NCBI RefSeq assembly: GCF_003287935.1
Contig: NZ_CP030287.1
Coordinates: 2,046,001-2,110,000, forward strand
Direction: 5' to 3'
From: Streptomyces sp. ICC1
GTDB taxonomy: Bacteria; Actinomycetota; Actinomycetes; Streptomycetales; Streptomycetaceae
Length of the DNA: 64,000 nucleotides
The notes beneath the pieces were generated by a model. That model was not told the DNA's origin. It ran no database searches and was given only the letters and a program-made list of their open reading frames with translations. Each line of letters begins with the position of its first letter. Position 1 is the stretch's first letter. The translations under genes were made by a program, and so were the position numbers. Of the stretch, positions 1 through 8,122 are shown in pieces.

Positions 1-1
1 C

Positions 2-1194
2 CTCGCCGCCCTGCGCGAGCGCGCCGCCGCCGCCGAGGAGAACCGCCGGCTCGCCGAGAGCGAGTCCCGCATCCACGAGCGGTCCCGCATCGCGGCCGAG
101 ATGCACGACCTCGTCGGACACCGGCTCAGCCTGATCTCCCTGCACGCCGGCGGCCTCGAGATGGCGCTGCGCGGCCGGGCCGGCGAAGACGCCGGCGAAC
201 TGCGCGAGAGCGCGGGCCAGGTGCGCCAGGCCACCCGCGACGCCATGCACGAGCTGCGCGAGGCGCTCGGGGTGCTGGGGCCGCTGTCCCGCGACACCGG
301 AACCGACGCGCTGACCGACGCCACCGGGACCCGGGCCGACATCGAGGCGCTGGTCGCCGAGTCCCGTGCGGGCGGGGTCCGCATCGGCTTCGGTTGGACC
401 GGGCCCGACACCGTCGACCGCGAACCGCGGGTGCGGCGGGCGGTGCACCGGGTCGTGCGCGAGGCCCTGACGAATGTGCACCGGTACGCGGCCGGTGCGC
501 CGGTGGAGGTGCGGATCGAGCACACCGCCGACTCCGTCGAGGTCTCCGTGGCCAACGGGGCCGCCCCGGTGCGGCCGCCGGGCGCGGGGGACGCGGCGGC
601 CGAGGCCGGCACCGGCCGCGGCCTGAGCGGGCTGCGCGAGCGGGTCGCCCTGCTCGGCGGCGACCTGGCCGCCGGGCCGGGGCCCGCCGGGGGCTTCGCC
701 GTGCGGGCCCGGCTGCCGGCCGTCCCCCCGACGGCGGCGCAGACCGACGCGGAACGCGCGCAGACCCGTACGCCGGGTACCGCGGGCGCGGCCGCCCGGC
801 GGCTGCGGCGGGCCCCGCTGCTGATCCCGCTCGCCCAGGCGGCCTCCGGGCTGCTCGTCCTGGCCGGCATCGGGGCCACCTTGATGTTCGGCCTGCAACT
901 GGTCGGCCACGCCCGGCCGCTGGACTACTCCCCGCCGCGGCCGCCGGAACCGGGGATGACCCGGCAGCAGGTCGAGGCCGCCGGCGTCTACGACGAGAGG
1001 ATGGCCCGCGCCGCGGCCGCCGGGCACGAGCCGGTGCGGCCGGCGGGTACGGGCGACTGCCTGTACCCGTACAGCCGGGACACCGTCGGCCGGGACCGGC
1101 TGGAGCTCACCCGGTACTGCTTCCGTGGCGATATTTTGATCGAAATCACCCGATTCGAGGTGCCGATGGTGCCCGCAACCCTCTCCCCGTCCCC
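2..1194 (+). CDS. Sensor histidine kinase, truncated at both ends
   Basis: This is the kinase core of a NarL-type (HisKA_3) two-component sensor. The reading frame is already open at the window edge. The dimerisation/phospho-acceptor segment RIAAEMHDLVGHRLSLIS lies at about 90-145, with the histidine in MHDLVGHR. An HATPase region follows with the N-box REALTNVHRYA (about 450-490) and the G-box TGRGLSGLRERV (about 610-645). Unusually, a membrane segment (LLIPLAQAASGLLVLAGIGA) and a short extracytoplasmic tail come after the kinase domain. The natural C-terminus is missing: the frame runs into an adaptor-like sequence at 1195 and then into unrelated DNA. No partner regulator is in view. The first 1.2 kb may not truly adjoin the rest of the window. 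Confidence 0.85.
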
Positions 1195-1228
1195 CTGTCT
1201 CCTATACACCTCTCCGAGCCCGTGTGGG
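1195..1228. other. Nextera-adaptor-like sequence at a probable chimeric junction
   Basis: The bases starting CTGTCTCCTATACACCTCTC match the Nextera mosaic end plus read-2 adaptor (CTGTCTCTTATACACATCTC then CGAGCCC) with only two mismatches over the first 27 positions; the last seven agree poorly. The mosaic end is the Tn5 transposase recognition sequence used in library preparation. One truncated gene ends here on the left and another is cut off on the right, as expected for a misassembly or an untrimmed read end. The two mismatches could be low-quality base calls. Confidence 0.85.
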
Positions 1229-1400
1229 GGAGCTGTTGGGTCGGCTCACTGCCGGGTGCCGGCGTCGACGGCAGCTGCTGGGTCACCGGCTCGGCGACCG
1301 TGGGAACCTCGGGGGCCTCGGAGGCAGGAGCGGCCACCGGGGGTGCGGGCGGGGCCGCGGGGGGCGTCGGGGCCGCGGTGCCCTCGTTCTCGGTGCTCAC
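1229..1400 (-). pseudogene. N-terminal fragment of a minus-strand protein, possibly an HtrA/DegP-like serine protease
   Basis: A GTG at 1400 is preceded by a clear ribosome binding site (GAGGAGAG) and opens MSTENEGTAAPTPPAAPPAP, followed by a Pro/Ala/Thr-rich stretch. Such disordered leaders precede the membrane anchor and trypsin domain of Streptomyces HtrA-like proteases, and in S. coelicolor a protease gene neighbours the GDPD gene, as far as I recall. The fragment stops at the adaptor-like junction after about 57 codons, so no catalytic domain is visible. The protease identity is inferred from position and leader composition only. Confidence 0.5.
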
Positions 1401-1658
1401 AGCGCTCTCTCCTCGTCACACACGGCTTCAGAAATACTGGCGATCGGTCCGACTGAACGTTCGACGTGCCGTACAAGTTCCAGGGCGAAGCCTTTCCCAT
1501 GACCCGTCAGAGCACTGTAAGCCGGACCTGTGCGTCTCCCCCCATCCTTTATCTCCGACATATCGGACGCATCCGCAGAAGCACCCACAGGGCTCTCCCC
1601 AGGGCTCTCCCCAGAGCTCCCCCCGACATCCGGAGCCTCTCGGTGGCACCATGACCCG

Positions 1659-2459
1659 GTGACCCACGCAACGCCGCGCCCCATCCAAGTCGTCGCCCAC
1701 CGCGGCGCCTCGGAGGATGCCCCCGAGCACACCCTGGCCGCCTACCGCAAGGCCATCGAGGACGGGGCCGACGCCCTCGAATGCGATGTACGGCTCACGG
1801 CCGACGGCCATCTGGTCCTGGTCCACGACCGTCGGGTGAACCGCACCTCCAACGGCCGCGGCGCGGTCTCCGCCCTGGAGCTCGCCGATCTCGCCGCGCT
1901 CGACTTCGGCTCGTGGAAGGACCGCGAGGAGTCCCCCGACTGGGACGCCGACCCCGAGCGGACCTCCGTCCTCACCCTGGAGCGGCTGCTGGAGCTGGTC
2001 GCCGACGCCGGACGGCCGGTGCAACTGGCGATCGAGACGAAGCACCCGACCCGCTGGGCCGGACAGGTGGAGGAGCGCCTGCTCTTCCTCCTCAAGCGCT
2101 TCGGCCTGGACGCGCCGCCCGCCGAGGGGCCGCACCCGGTCCGGGTGATGAGCTTCTCCGCGCGCTCCCTGCACCGGATGCGGGCGGCCGCGCCGACGGT
2201 CCCGACCGTGTACCTGATGCAGTTCATCTCGCCTCGGATGCGGGACGGCCGGCTGCCGGCCGGGGTGCAGATCGCGGGGCCGGGCATGCGGATCGTGCGC
2301 GGCCATCCGGGCTTCATCCGCAAACTTCAAGCCGCGGGCCACTCCGTGCACGTATGGACTGTGAACGATCCCGAAGACGTTCAGCTCTGCGCTGATCTGG
2401 GTGTAGAAGCGATCATCACGAACAGACCACGCCAGGTTCTGTCACAACTAGGGCGCTGA
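1659..2459 (+). CDS. Glycerophosphodiester phosphodiesterase
   Basis: This 266-residue protein should hydrolyse glycerophosphodiesters to glycerol-3-phosphate and an alcohol. The GDPD signature is complete: HRGASEDAPEHT near residue 13 and the metal/catalytic block ECDVRLTADGHLVLVHD near residues 38-55, with the usual C-terminal VHVWTVNDPEDV and ITNRP strands. I chose GTG 1659 because the family homology begins a few residues later (IQVVAHRG); an in-frame ATG at 1530 would add 43 residues with no family resemblance. There is no signal peptide, so it is probably cytoplasmic. A same-strand regulator follows after about 170 bases. Confidence 0.9.
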   Translation: MTHATPRPIQVVAHRGASEDAPEHTLAAYRKAIEDGADALECDVRLTADGHLVLVHDRRVNRTSNGRGAVSALELADLAALDFGSWKDREESPDWDADPERTSVLTLERLLELVADAGRPVQLAIETKHPTRWAGQVEERLLFLLKRFGLDAPPAEGPHPVRVMSFSARSLHRMRAAAPTVPTVYLMQFISPRMRDGRLPAGVQIAGPGMRIVRGHPGFIRKLQAAGHSVHVWTVNDPEDVQLCADLGVEAIITNRPRQVLSQLGR

Positions 2460-2630
2460 CGCCCCTTTTTGCCCACCCGTCACACGAACACCGGACGTCA
2501 CAGGGTGTGCACCGGCGCATCCGCTCCGCATTCGGCCGTCGTCAATGCGCCAGAGGGCTCCGCTTGGGCGGTTTCCGGTCCAGGCCATTGGGGCATCCAG
2601 ACCATGCGTGGGGCTAAGGAGGTTCCGGGG

Positions 2631-3146
2631 GTGGCGTTGATGGTGGCACAAGAAGTGCCCACGTCGTCGTGCATGGACGTACGCCATGGTCCTGCGGGCG
2701 TGGGCGAGGCGAGGCACCGGATGCGCGAGCAATTGCGTGTCAGCGGGGTGCCCGAATCGGTCGTGGACGATGCCGTACTGATCCTTTCCGAACTGCTCAG
2801 CAACGCCTGCCGACACGGCAGGCCGCTGGGCGCGCGGGACATCGGTGACGGCGGGATACGCGCGTCGTGGCGCGTGGACAAAGCGGGGCGGCTGACGGTC
2901 GAGGTCACGGACGGCGGCGGTCCCACCCGCCCGGTCCCGGCCACGCCCTCGGTCACCGCGCGAGGCGGGCGGGGGCTGAACATCATCAGCGCCCTGGCCC
3001 AGGACTGGGGTGTCCGGGACGGAGCGGCGGGTGAGGTCACCGTCTGGGTGATCGTCGCCTGTGGGGCCCGGCACGAGGATTTCGCTACGCGCGTCGCGGC
3101 CCCGGCGATCGACTTCGGTACGGCCTTCGGCGACCTGGATCCCTGA
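2631..3146 (+). CDS. ATP-binding regulatory protein (RsbW-like HATPase)
   Basis: A single HATPase_c_2 domain of the anti-sigma-factor kinase type, 171 residues. The N-box is ILSELLSNACRHG (about residues 55-67), then VEVTDGGG (D-box) and GGRGLNIISALAQDWG (G-box). Streptomyces carries dozens of such stand-alone kinases, which bind sigma factors or phosphorylate anti-anti-sigma proteins. The GTG at 2631 was chosen because AAGGAGG lies 8 bases upstream; an ATG at 2469 would add an N-terminus with no family resemblance. No cognate STAS-domain partner is next to it, so the target is unknown. Confidence 0.8.
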   Translation: MALMVAQEVPTSSCMDVRHGPAGVGEARHRMREQLRVSGVPESVVDDAVLILSELLSNACRHGRPLGARDIGDGGIRASWRVDKAGRLTVEVTDGGGPTRPVPATPSVTARGGRGLNIISALAQDWGVRDGAAGEVTVWVIVACGARHEDFATRVAAPAIDFGTAFGDLDP

Positions 3147-3299
3147 TCCCCGGTCCCCGGCCCCGAACAACTGGATGGCGGCCGTCCGGGAGCGCACGCC
3201 GACCGTGCTCCCGGCCGCACCCCACCGGCTGCGGCGGTACGAACGGCTAGGCTCGCGCCCAGACCTACGCCGTACCGCCGCAACCGGGAGACACCCACG

Positions 3300-4274
3300 A
3301 TGGCCAAGAAGCGCCCCGCAGCGAAGACCGCAAAGCCGCAGCTCAACAACGGTGAGATCCCGGTGGTGGGCGCTCGCGAGCCCTGCCCCTGCGGATCCGG
3401 GCGCCGCTACAAGGCCTGTCACGGCGCAGCCGCCGCGCACGCCGTCACCGAGCACGTGCGGCGCCCCTTCGAGGGCCTGCCCGGCGAGTGCGACTGGGTC
3501 GCGCTGCGCGAGCTCGTCCCCGCCGCCACCGTGCCGCTCACCCTCAAGGGCGGCCTGCCCGAGGGCGTCCCCTCCGTCACGCTGGTGACCGTACTCCCGC
3601 TGGCCTCGCCGGCGCTGCGCCGCGAGGACGGCTCCGTCCTGCTCGGCCTGCAGAACGACTCGACCAGCGGCGACCTCGCCCGCGACATGGCCGACACCCT
3701 GGAGCGCGCGCTCGCCGCCGAGCCGGGCACCGTCATCGAGGCCCGCCGGGTCCCTGCCGAGGGCACCCGACTTCAGGATCTCCTGGCCGCGGACGGCGGT
3801 TTCGAGCCGGTTGTGCACAGCGGGTTCGAGTTCTGGATTCCGGACGCGGACGGCGCGCAGAACGCCTCGCCGGAGATCGCCGCCTCCCTGGAGCGCGCCA
3901 ACGCGGCCGCCATCCCGACGGTCAAGCTGACCGGCGTGGACTCCGCCTACTGGTGCGAGACCCCCGACAAGAACCACCTGCGCTGGGTCATGCCGCACCC
4001 GGAGGAGAAGCTGCTCGACGCGCTCGCGCGACTGCACGCGGCCGGCACCTCCTCGCTCGGCGAGGGCACCAAGCTCGTCGGTTCCTTCCGCGCGCACGGC
4101 CTGATGGTCCCCGTCTGGGACCTGCCCACCGGTGTCTCCGCGGACGACGTGGAGAAGCCGGCGGCGGAGCTCGCCGAGCGGCTGGCCGTTGCTCTCGCCA
4201 CGGACGCGCCGCTGACCACGGAGGAGCGCCGGGCCCGCGGCGGCCTCACCAACCGCCAGGTGACGCTCAGCTGA
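3300..4274 (+). CDS. DUF5926 family protein with N-terminal SEC-C zinc motif
   Basis: The 324-residue product opens with a Lys/Ala-rich leader ([14 protein letters not shown]) and then a SEC-C zinc-binding motif, [15 protein letters not shown], at residues 30-44; this motif occurs at the end of SecA and in many uncharacterised proteins. The rest matches the actinobacterial DUF5926 family, whose function is unknown. The basic leader and metal knuckle suggest nucleic-acid or ribosome contact, but that is inference. It ends 180 bases before a strong hairpin terminator shared with the convergent gene. Confidence 0.8.
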   Translation: MAKKRPAAKTAKPQLNNGEIPVVGAREPCPCGSGRRYKACHGAAAAHAVTEHVRRPFEGLPGECDWVALRELVPAATVPLTLKGGLPEGVPSVTLVTVLPLASPALRREDGSVLLGLQNDSTSGDLARDMADTLERALAAEPGTVIEARRVPAEGTRLQDLLAADGGFEPVVHSGFEFWIPDADGAQNASPEIAASLERANAAAIPTVKLTGVDSAYWCETPDKNHLRWVMPHPEEKLLDALARLHAAGTSSLGEGTKLVGSFRAHGLMVPVWDLPTGVSADDVEKPAAELAERLAVALATDAPLTTEERRARGGLTNRQVTLS

Positions 4275-4380
4275 CCGGCGCCGGGGGCCGCTCGCGGCCT
4301 CCGGCGGGCCGCTCGCGGGCCCCTGACGGGAGGGCCACAGGTGACCGCTCACCGGTGACCGGTGTCACAACTCCCGCTAA

Positions 4381-4432
4381 TCGCCTGCAAATCGATGTCC
4401 GAATATCAGAGATCGAATTTGCAAGCAGGCGA
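4381..4432. repeat. Imperfect inverted repeat in a convergent intergenic region
   Basis: Arms TCGCCTGC (4381-4388) and GCAGGCGA (4425-4432) pair exactly. An inner AAATCGAT/ATCGAATTT segment extends the pairing with a one-base bulge. The core is much richer in A+T than its surroundings. It lies just upstream of the hairpin at 4455-4492 and could be a second transcription-termination structure or a protein-binding dyad. Confidence 0.5.
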
Positions 4433-4454
4433 TCTCTTGTTACCGTTCTTGTAG

Positions 4455-4492
4455 CCCGGTCGCTGGTGCATCCCCCGTCGCCAGCGACCGGG
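4455..4492. terminator. Bidirectional hairpin terminator
   Basis: A perfect 12-base-pair stem, CCCGGTCGCTGG (4455-4466) with CCAGCGACCGGG (4481-4492), has a 14-base loop and is followed on the plus strand by CCCTTGATTTT. It sits between the convergent DUF5926 gene and the minus-strand secreted-protein gene, so it probably ends both transcripts. Confidence 0.75.
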
Positions 4493-4512
4493 CCCTTGAT
4501 TTTCGGCGGTGC

Positions 4513-5169
4513 TCAACCGTCGCCCGGTGCCGGTGAGTTGCTCCCGGACCGCAGCAGCAGCGCCCCTTCATCATCCGGAACTGCAAATTCCGCAATGGCC
4601 GAGTAGGCGTCGGGCGCCCCGGCCGAGGGATCCTTGGGCGTCTCGCACAGACCCGGCTCGTCCCCCGCGCCGACCGCGCAGCGGATCTGCACCGTCCGGC
4701 CGGCCGGACCCATCACCGTGAGCACCGCGTCGAGCGGACGGCCGCTGGTGTTGCGGTAGTAGCTGCGCCCCCACGTCCGCCCCTCGCCGACCAGCACGCA
4801 GGTCTGTGCCTCCACCCCCTGCGGGGAGGACACTTCGGGCCCGCAGCGCGCGTCCGTACGCGGCTGCTCGGAGGGACCCGGGCGGGCCGGCGCCCCGGCG
4901 GCGGCGGAACTCGCTTCGGAACCGCCGGAGTCGGAATCGCCGGAGTCGGAATCGCCGGAGTCGGAATCGCCGGAGTCGGAATCGCCGGGGTCAGAAGAGT
5001 TGGAGTCGGAAGAGCCCGGGGAGGAACGGCCGAGGCCGAAGGTGGAGAGCAGCCCACCGCCCTTTCCGTCGCTCTGACCGGCGAAATCCGGCCCGGCGAT
5101 CGCTCCCGCCAGCGGGAGCGACAAGATGATCAGCACACCGGCACCGATACCGATCAGGCGGAGATTCAT
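4513..5169 (-). CDS. Secreted or membrane-anchored protein with GDSDS repeats
   Basis: A 218-residue protein of unknown function. It starts MNLRLIGIGAGVLIILSLPL, a signal or anchor segment. Residues around 45-75 form a Gly-Asp-Ser-rich linker with the unit GDSDS repeated four times, encoded by near-identical 15-base DNA repeats (about 4920-4990). The C-terminal half has four or more cysteines (RCGPEV, QTCVL, IRCAV, LCETP), consistent with a disulphide-bonded extracytoplasmic domain. The start was chosen for the hydrophobic N-terminus; the frame is open further upstream but encodes only Arg-rich sequence. The acidic repeat could expand or contract by slippage. Confidence 0.75.
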   Translation of the reverse strand: MNLRLIGIGAGVLIILSLPLAGAIAGPDFAGQSDGKGGGLLSTFGLGRSSPGSSDSNSSDPGDSDSGDSDSGDSDSGDSDSGGSEASSAAAGAPARPGPSEQPRTDARCGPEVSSPQGVEAQTCVLVGEGRTWGRSYYRNTSGRPLDAVLTVMGPAGRTVQIRCAVGAGDEPGLCETPKDPSAGAPDAYSAIAEFAVPDDEGALLLRSGSNSPAPGDG

Positions 5170-5263
5170 TCGCCGAACATAGCGACGCGGGAATGGGGCA
5201 CGGACATCCCCGCGCCCAATTCCCCTGGAAACCCGTCCTGCTGGCACCCGTACGAGTGATCTG

Positions 5264-5962
5264 TCAGTACGCGAGCCGGCTGCCGCCGCCCGGCGCCCCG
5301 CTGCTCGCCTCGACCAGCGCGTCCACGACCGCCTCCACTTCCGGCAGCCAGATCCCCCCGTCCGCCGCCGGCCCGCGCTCCCACCGCACTTGGCCGCCGC
5401 CGATCGCGGCGGAGGGCGGCAGCAGCAGGTAGCCGCCCTCGCCGTGGAAGCGCAGCGAGGAGGGCACGTGGTCCTTGGCGTAAAGGAGTTCGCCGAGCCG
5501 CTCCAGCGAGTACGGCGCCACCAGCAGCGACCACCGCGTGGGCGTGGCCACGACCGGCCCGAGTCGCAGGCCCTGCGCGTCCAGCCGTACGACGGCACGC
5601 GCGGCCGCCGCGGCAGGCAGGCTCACCGCGCAGGGCGCGGTTCCGCCGGTGGCCAGCAGGATGGGGGCACCGGCCCGGTTGGCCCACCACCAGGCCACCA
5701 TCCGGGGGTCGGTGGTGGCCGCGAGCAGCCCCGGGTCGAAGGGGTGCGCGCCGGGAACGACGCAGTCGGGGTCGGGGCAGGCGCAGCGGGAGCTGTCGGC
5801 GCCGGAGCGCCCGACGCCGGGCAGTACGGGCCACCGCCAGGTCGCGGCGCAGGTGAGGGCCGCTTCGAGCAGGGCCGCCCCGTCGGCCTGAGGCGGGGCG
5901 GGGCGCAGGGATTGCAAGCGATTGCGGAGCCGCTGGAGACGCCTTCCGAGGATCTCGCGCAT
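5264..5962 (-). CDS. Bifunctional DNA primase/polymerase N-terminal-like protein
   Basis: The 232-residue product resembles the stand-alone Prim-Pol N-terminal-like proteins common in Streptomyces. A Cys/Asp cluster, SRCACPDPDCVVPGAHPFDPG, and a conserved MVAWWWANRAGAPILLATG segment are typical of this group. The acidic metal ligands of a true primase are not obvious to me, so polymerase activity is doubtful. ATG 5962 has GGAAAGGAA upstream at the right distance; an ATG at 6070 would add a 36-residue extension. It is transcribed away from the SpoIIE gene across a 537-base intergenic stretch. Confidence 0.7.
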   Translation of the reverse strand: MREILGRRLQRLRNRLQSLRPAPPQADGAALLEAALTCAATWRWPVLPGVGRSGADSSRCACPDPDCVVPGAHPFDPGLLAATTDPRMVAWWWANRAGAPILLATGGTAPCAVSLPAAAAARAVVRLDAQGLRLGPVVATPTRWSLLVAPYSLERLGELLYAKDHVPSSLRFHGEGGYLLLPPSAAIGGGQVRWERGPAADGGIWLPEVEAVVDALVEASSGAPGGGSRLAY

Positions 5963-6499
5963 GAGCGCTCGTTCCTTTCCGTTGAACGCCGAGGGCCACA
6001 TCACACCACGTGAGCGGTGGTTCACCACACGTACACGTTTCGCGTCACTGTCCACGAGAAGCAGGTTCACACGCTTCGTGCAGTTTTCTTACGGGTCCAT
6101 GAAACGTCCGGCGGGGGCGGGACGCGACCTCGGGCCGCGACCCCGGGCCGAGGCGGGAAAGGCTGTCGTCGATGGGGACGACGGACCGCGCCGGACGGTT
6201 CCCGGCGGGTGCCGGAGTGCGCCAACTGTCCACGGCTGTCACCGATTACGTACCCGGACCGGCTGACGGACCTGCCCAGTCGACCGCAAAAACCGCCTGC
6301 TTCCCCCATTTTCCGGCCAAGTTCTAGCCTCGACCGGACAGTGAGTTGCCGTCTCACGGACACCAGGATTCCCACCTGGGCAATGCTGGACATCGCTCCT
6401 TGTGTGCGTGTAGATGTGGATTCATTGATGGCGGCGCAGCATGATCTGGGGGTTTGCGATGCTATATGGCGAATCGCACCAGCTGGAAGGGCGGACGCC
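5963..6499. other. 537-base divergent intergenic stretch
   Basis: I see no convincing gene here. It must hold the promoters of the minus-strand Prim-Pol gene and the plus-strand phosphatase gene. Near 6011-6032 the bases GTGAGCGGTGGTTCAC form a weak dyad that could be an operator. The phosphatase frame stays open back to about 6017 with possible starts at 6383 and 6428, so part of the stretch could be coding if a longer N-terminus is used. Confidence 0.4.
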
Positions 6500-7996
6500 A
6501 TGAGCGCCCCACATTTGCCGAAAGTGGCTGGAATCGATCCAGCAGTTACAGCGTCCCCGCACACTGTGGCGCCCGCACCGGCGCCCTCATCCTCTCCCGT
6601 GCCCACCTCGACGACCCCGCGGACGGCCCACGCTCCGGCGCCGGCCCCCGCGGCGAGCTCTGTCATCCAGGACCGCCTGGCGGGCATGGTCTCCGACCTC
6701 ACCACGCTCCACGAGCTCACCGAGCGGCTCGCCCGCGCCGCTGACCTGGCCTCCTCCCTCCAGGAGTTCCTGCGCGCCGGAGCGGCCCTCGTCGGCGCCC
6801 GGCGCGGCCTGATCGTCCTGGAACCCTCCGACGGGCTCGGCCCCACCACCACGATCGGCCTCGGCCTCGGCCACGCCGACCTCGGCCACATCGAGACGGT
6901 GCCGCGCAGCGCCACCTCCTACGGCCGCATCCTCGACGGGCTGCCCGACGCCCACGGCGGCTCCGACGTGCTCCCCGAACCCGGTACGGCCCCCGGTTCC
7001 GGGGGATACGCCACCCCCGTCGACCCCCGGCACCGCGAGGTGGCCGCCCGTCTCGGCTTCGCCGCCAGCTACTCGCTGCCGATCACCGCTGAGGCCACCG
7101 GCCGGCTCGGCGCGGCCGTCTGGCTCTACGACGAGCAGGCCGAGCCCAGCGACCGCCAGCGCGACCTGGCCGGGCTTTACGTACGGCACGCCGCCGAGCA
7201 CCTGGCCCGGATCGTGGAGGTGGAACGCTCCCGCTCCGACCTGGCCACCGTCGCAGAGGAACTCCTGCCCAGCCGGCTCCCCCGGATCTCCGGGGTCCAG
7301 CTCGCCGCCCGGCACCACACCGGTCCGCGCGGCGGAGGCGACTGGTACGACGCGCTGCCGCTACCGGAGGGCGCCCTCGGGCTCGCCGTCGGCTCCGTCA
7401 CCGGCTCCGGCCCGAGCGCCGTCGCCGCGATGGGCCGGCTGCGGGCCTCGCTGCGCGCGTACGCCGTCATGGAGGGCGAGGACCCGGTCGCGGTCCTGTC
7501 CGACCTGGAGCTGCTGCTGCGCCTGACCGAGCCCGCGCGCTCGGCGACCGCGCTCTTCGCGTACTGCGAGCCCGCCGGGAGCCCCCGGCCGGGCGGCCGG
7601 GGGAGGAAGATCATCCTGGCCGGGGCGGGCCACACCCCGCCGCTGCTGATCGGCGAGCGCCGCACCGAGTACGTGGAGACCACCCTCTCCGCGCCGCTCG
7701 GGATGCTGTCCTGCTGGGAGGCGCCGAGCGTGGAGATCGAGCCCGCGCCCGGAGAAACGGTGCTGCTGTACACGGACGGACTGCTCCGGCGTACCGGCGA
7801 CCCGATGGACCGGGCCTACGCGCGGCTGCACGCCGCCGCCGCGGGGATCCCCCGCAGCGCCCGCGAGGACCCGGCCGCCATCTGCGACCACATCCTGCGG
7901 ACCGTGCTGCCGGAGGGGGACGCGGCCGCCGCCGCGCCCCGGCCCGGCACGGTCCCCGACGAGGACATCGTGCTGCTCGCGGCCCGGTTCGAGTGA
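6500..7996 (+). CDS. GAF/SpoIIE-type PP2C serine phosphatase
   Basis: A 498-residue predicted protein phosphatase of the kind that reactivates anti-anti-sigma factors. An Ala/Pro-rich leader (residues 1-55) precedes a GAF-like sensor region (about 65-230), a helical linker with LEVERSRSDLATVAEELLPSRLPRISG, and a SpoIIE domain with GGGDWYDALPL (metal-binding D in GDWYD), the glycine-rich NxGH-like GAGHTPPLLI and LLYTDGLLRR. ATG 6500 has GGAAGG 9 bases upstream. It belongs functionally with the RsbW-like kinases nearby, though no direct partner is adjacent. Confidence 0.85.
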   Translation: MSAPHLPKVAGIDPAVTASPHTVAPAPAPSSSPVPTSTTPRTAHAPAPAPAASSVIQDRLAGMVSDLTTLHELTERLARAADLASSLQEFLRAGAALVGARRGLIVLEPSDGLGPTTTIGLGLGHADLGHIETVPRSATSYGRILDGLPDAHGGSDVLPEPGTAPGSGGYATPVDPRHREVAARLGFAASYSLPITAEATGRLGAAVWLYDEQAEPSDRQRDLAGLYVRHAAEHLARIVEVERSRSDLATVAEELLPSRLPRISGVQLAARHHTGPRGGGDWYDALPLPEGALGLAVGSVTGSGPSAVAAMGRLRASLRAYAVMEGEDPVAVLSDLELLLRLTEPARSATALFAYCEPAGSPRPGGRGRKIILAGAGHTPPLLIGERRTEYVETTLSAPLGMLSCWEAPSVEIEPAPGETVLLYTDGLLRRTGDPMDRAYARLHAAAAGIPRSAREDPAAICDHILRTVLPEGDAAAAAPRPGTVPDEDIVLLAARFE

Positions 7997-8122
7997 GGCG
8001 GCAGGTCCGGTTCGAGGTCCGGTTTAACTGATTTGTCACACGACCCGCCGGGCGCCGTCCGCTCACACATACGATGGATGAGGTCCATACCCGGTCCGTG
8101 TCCGTCGTACTGAGGAGAAGAC

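Noticed and set aside
4920..4990. CRISPR-like short repeats
   Set aside because: The units are 15 bases, directly adjacent and in frame within a protein gene; there are no spacers or cas genes.
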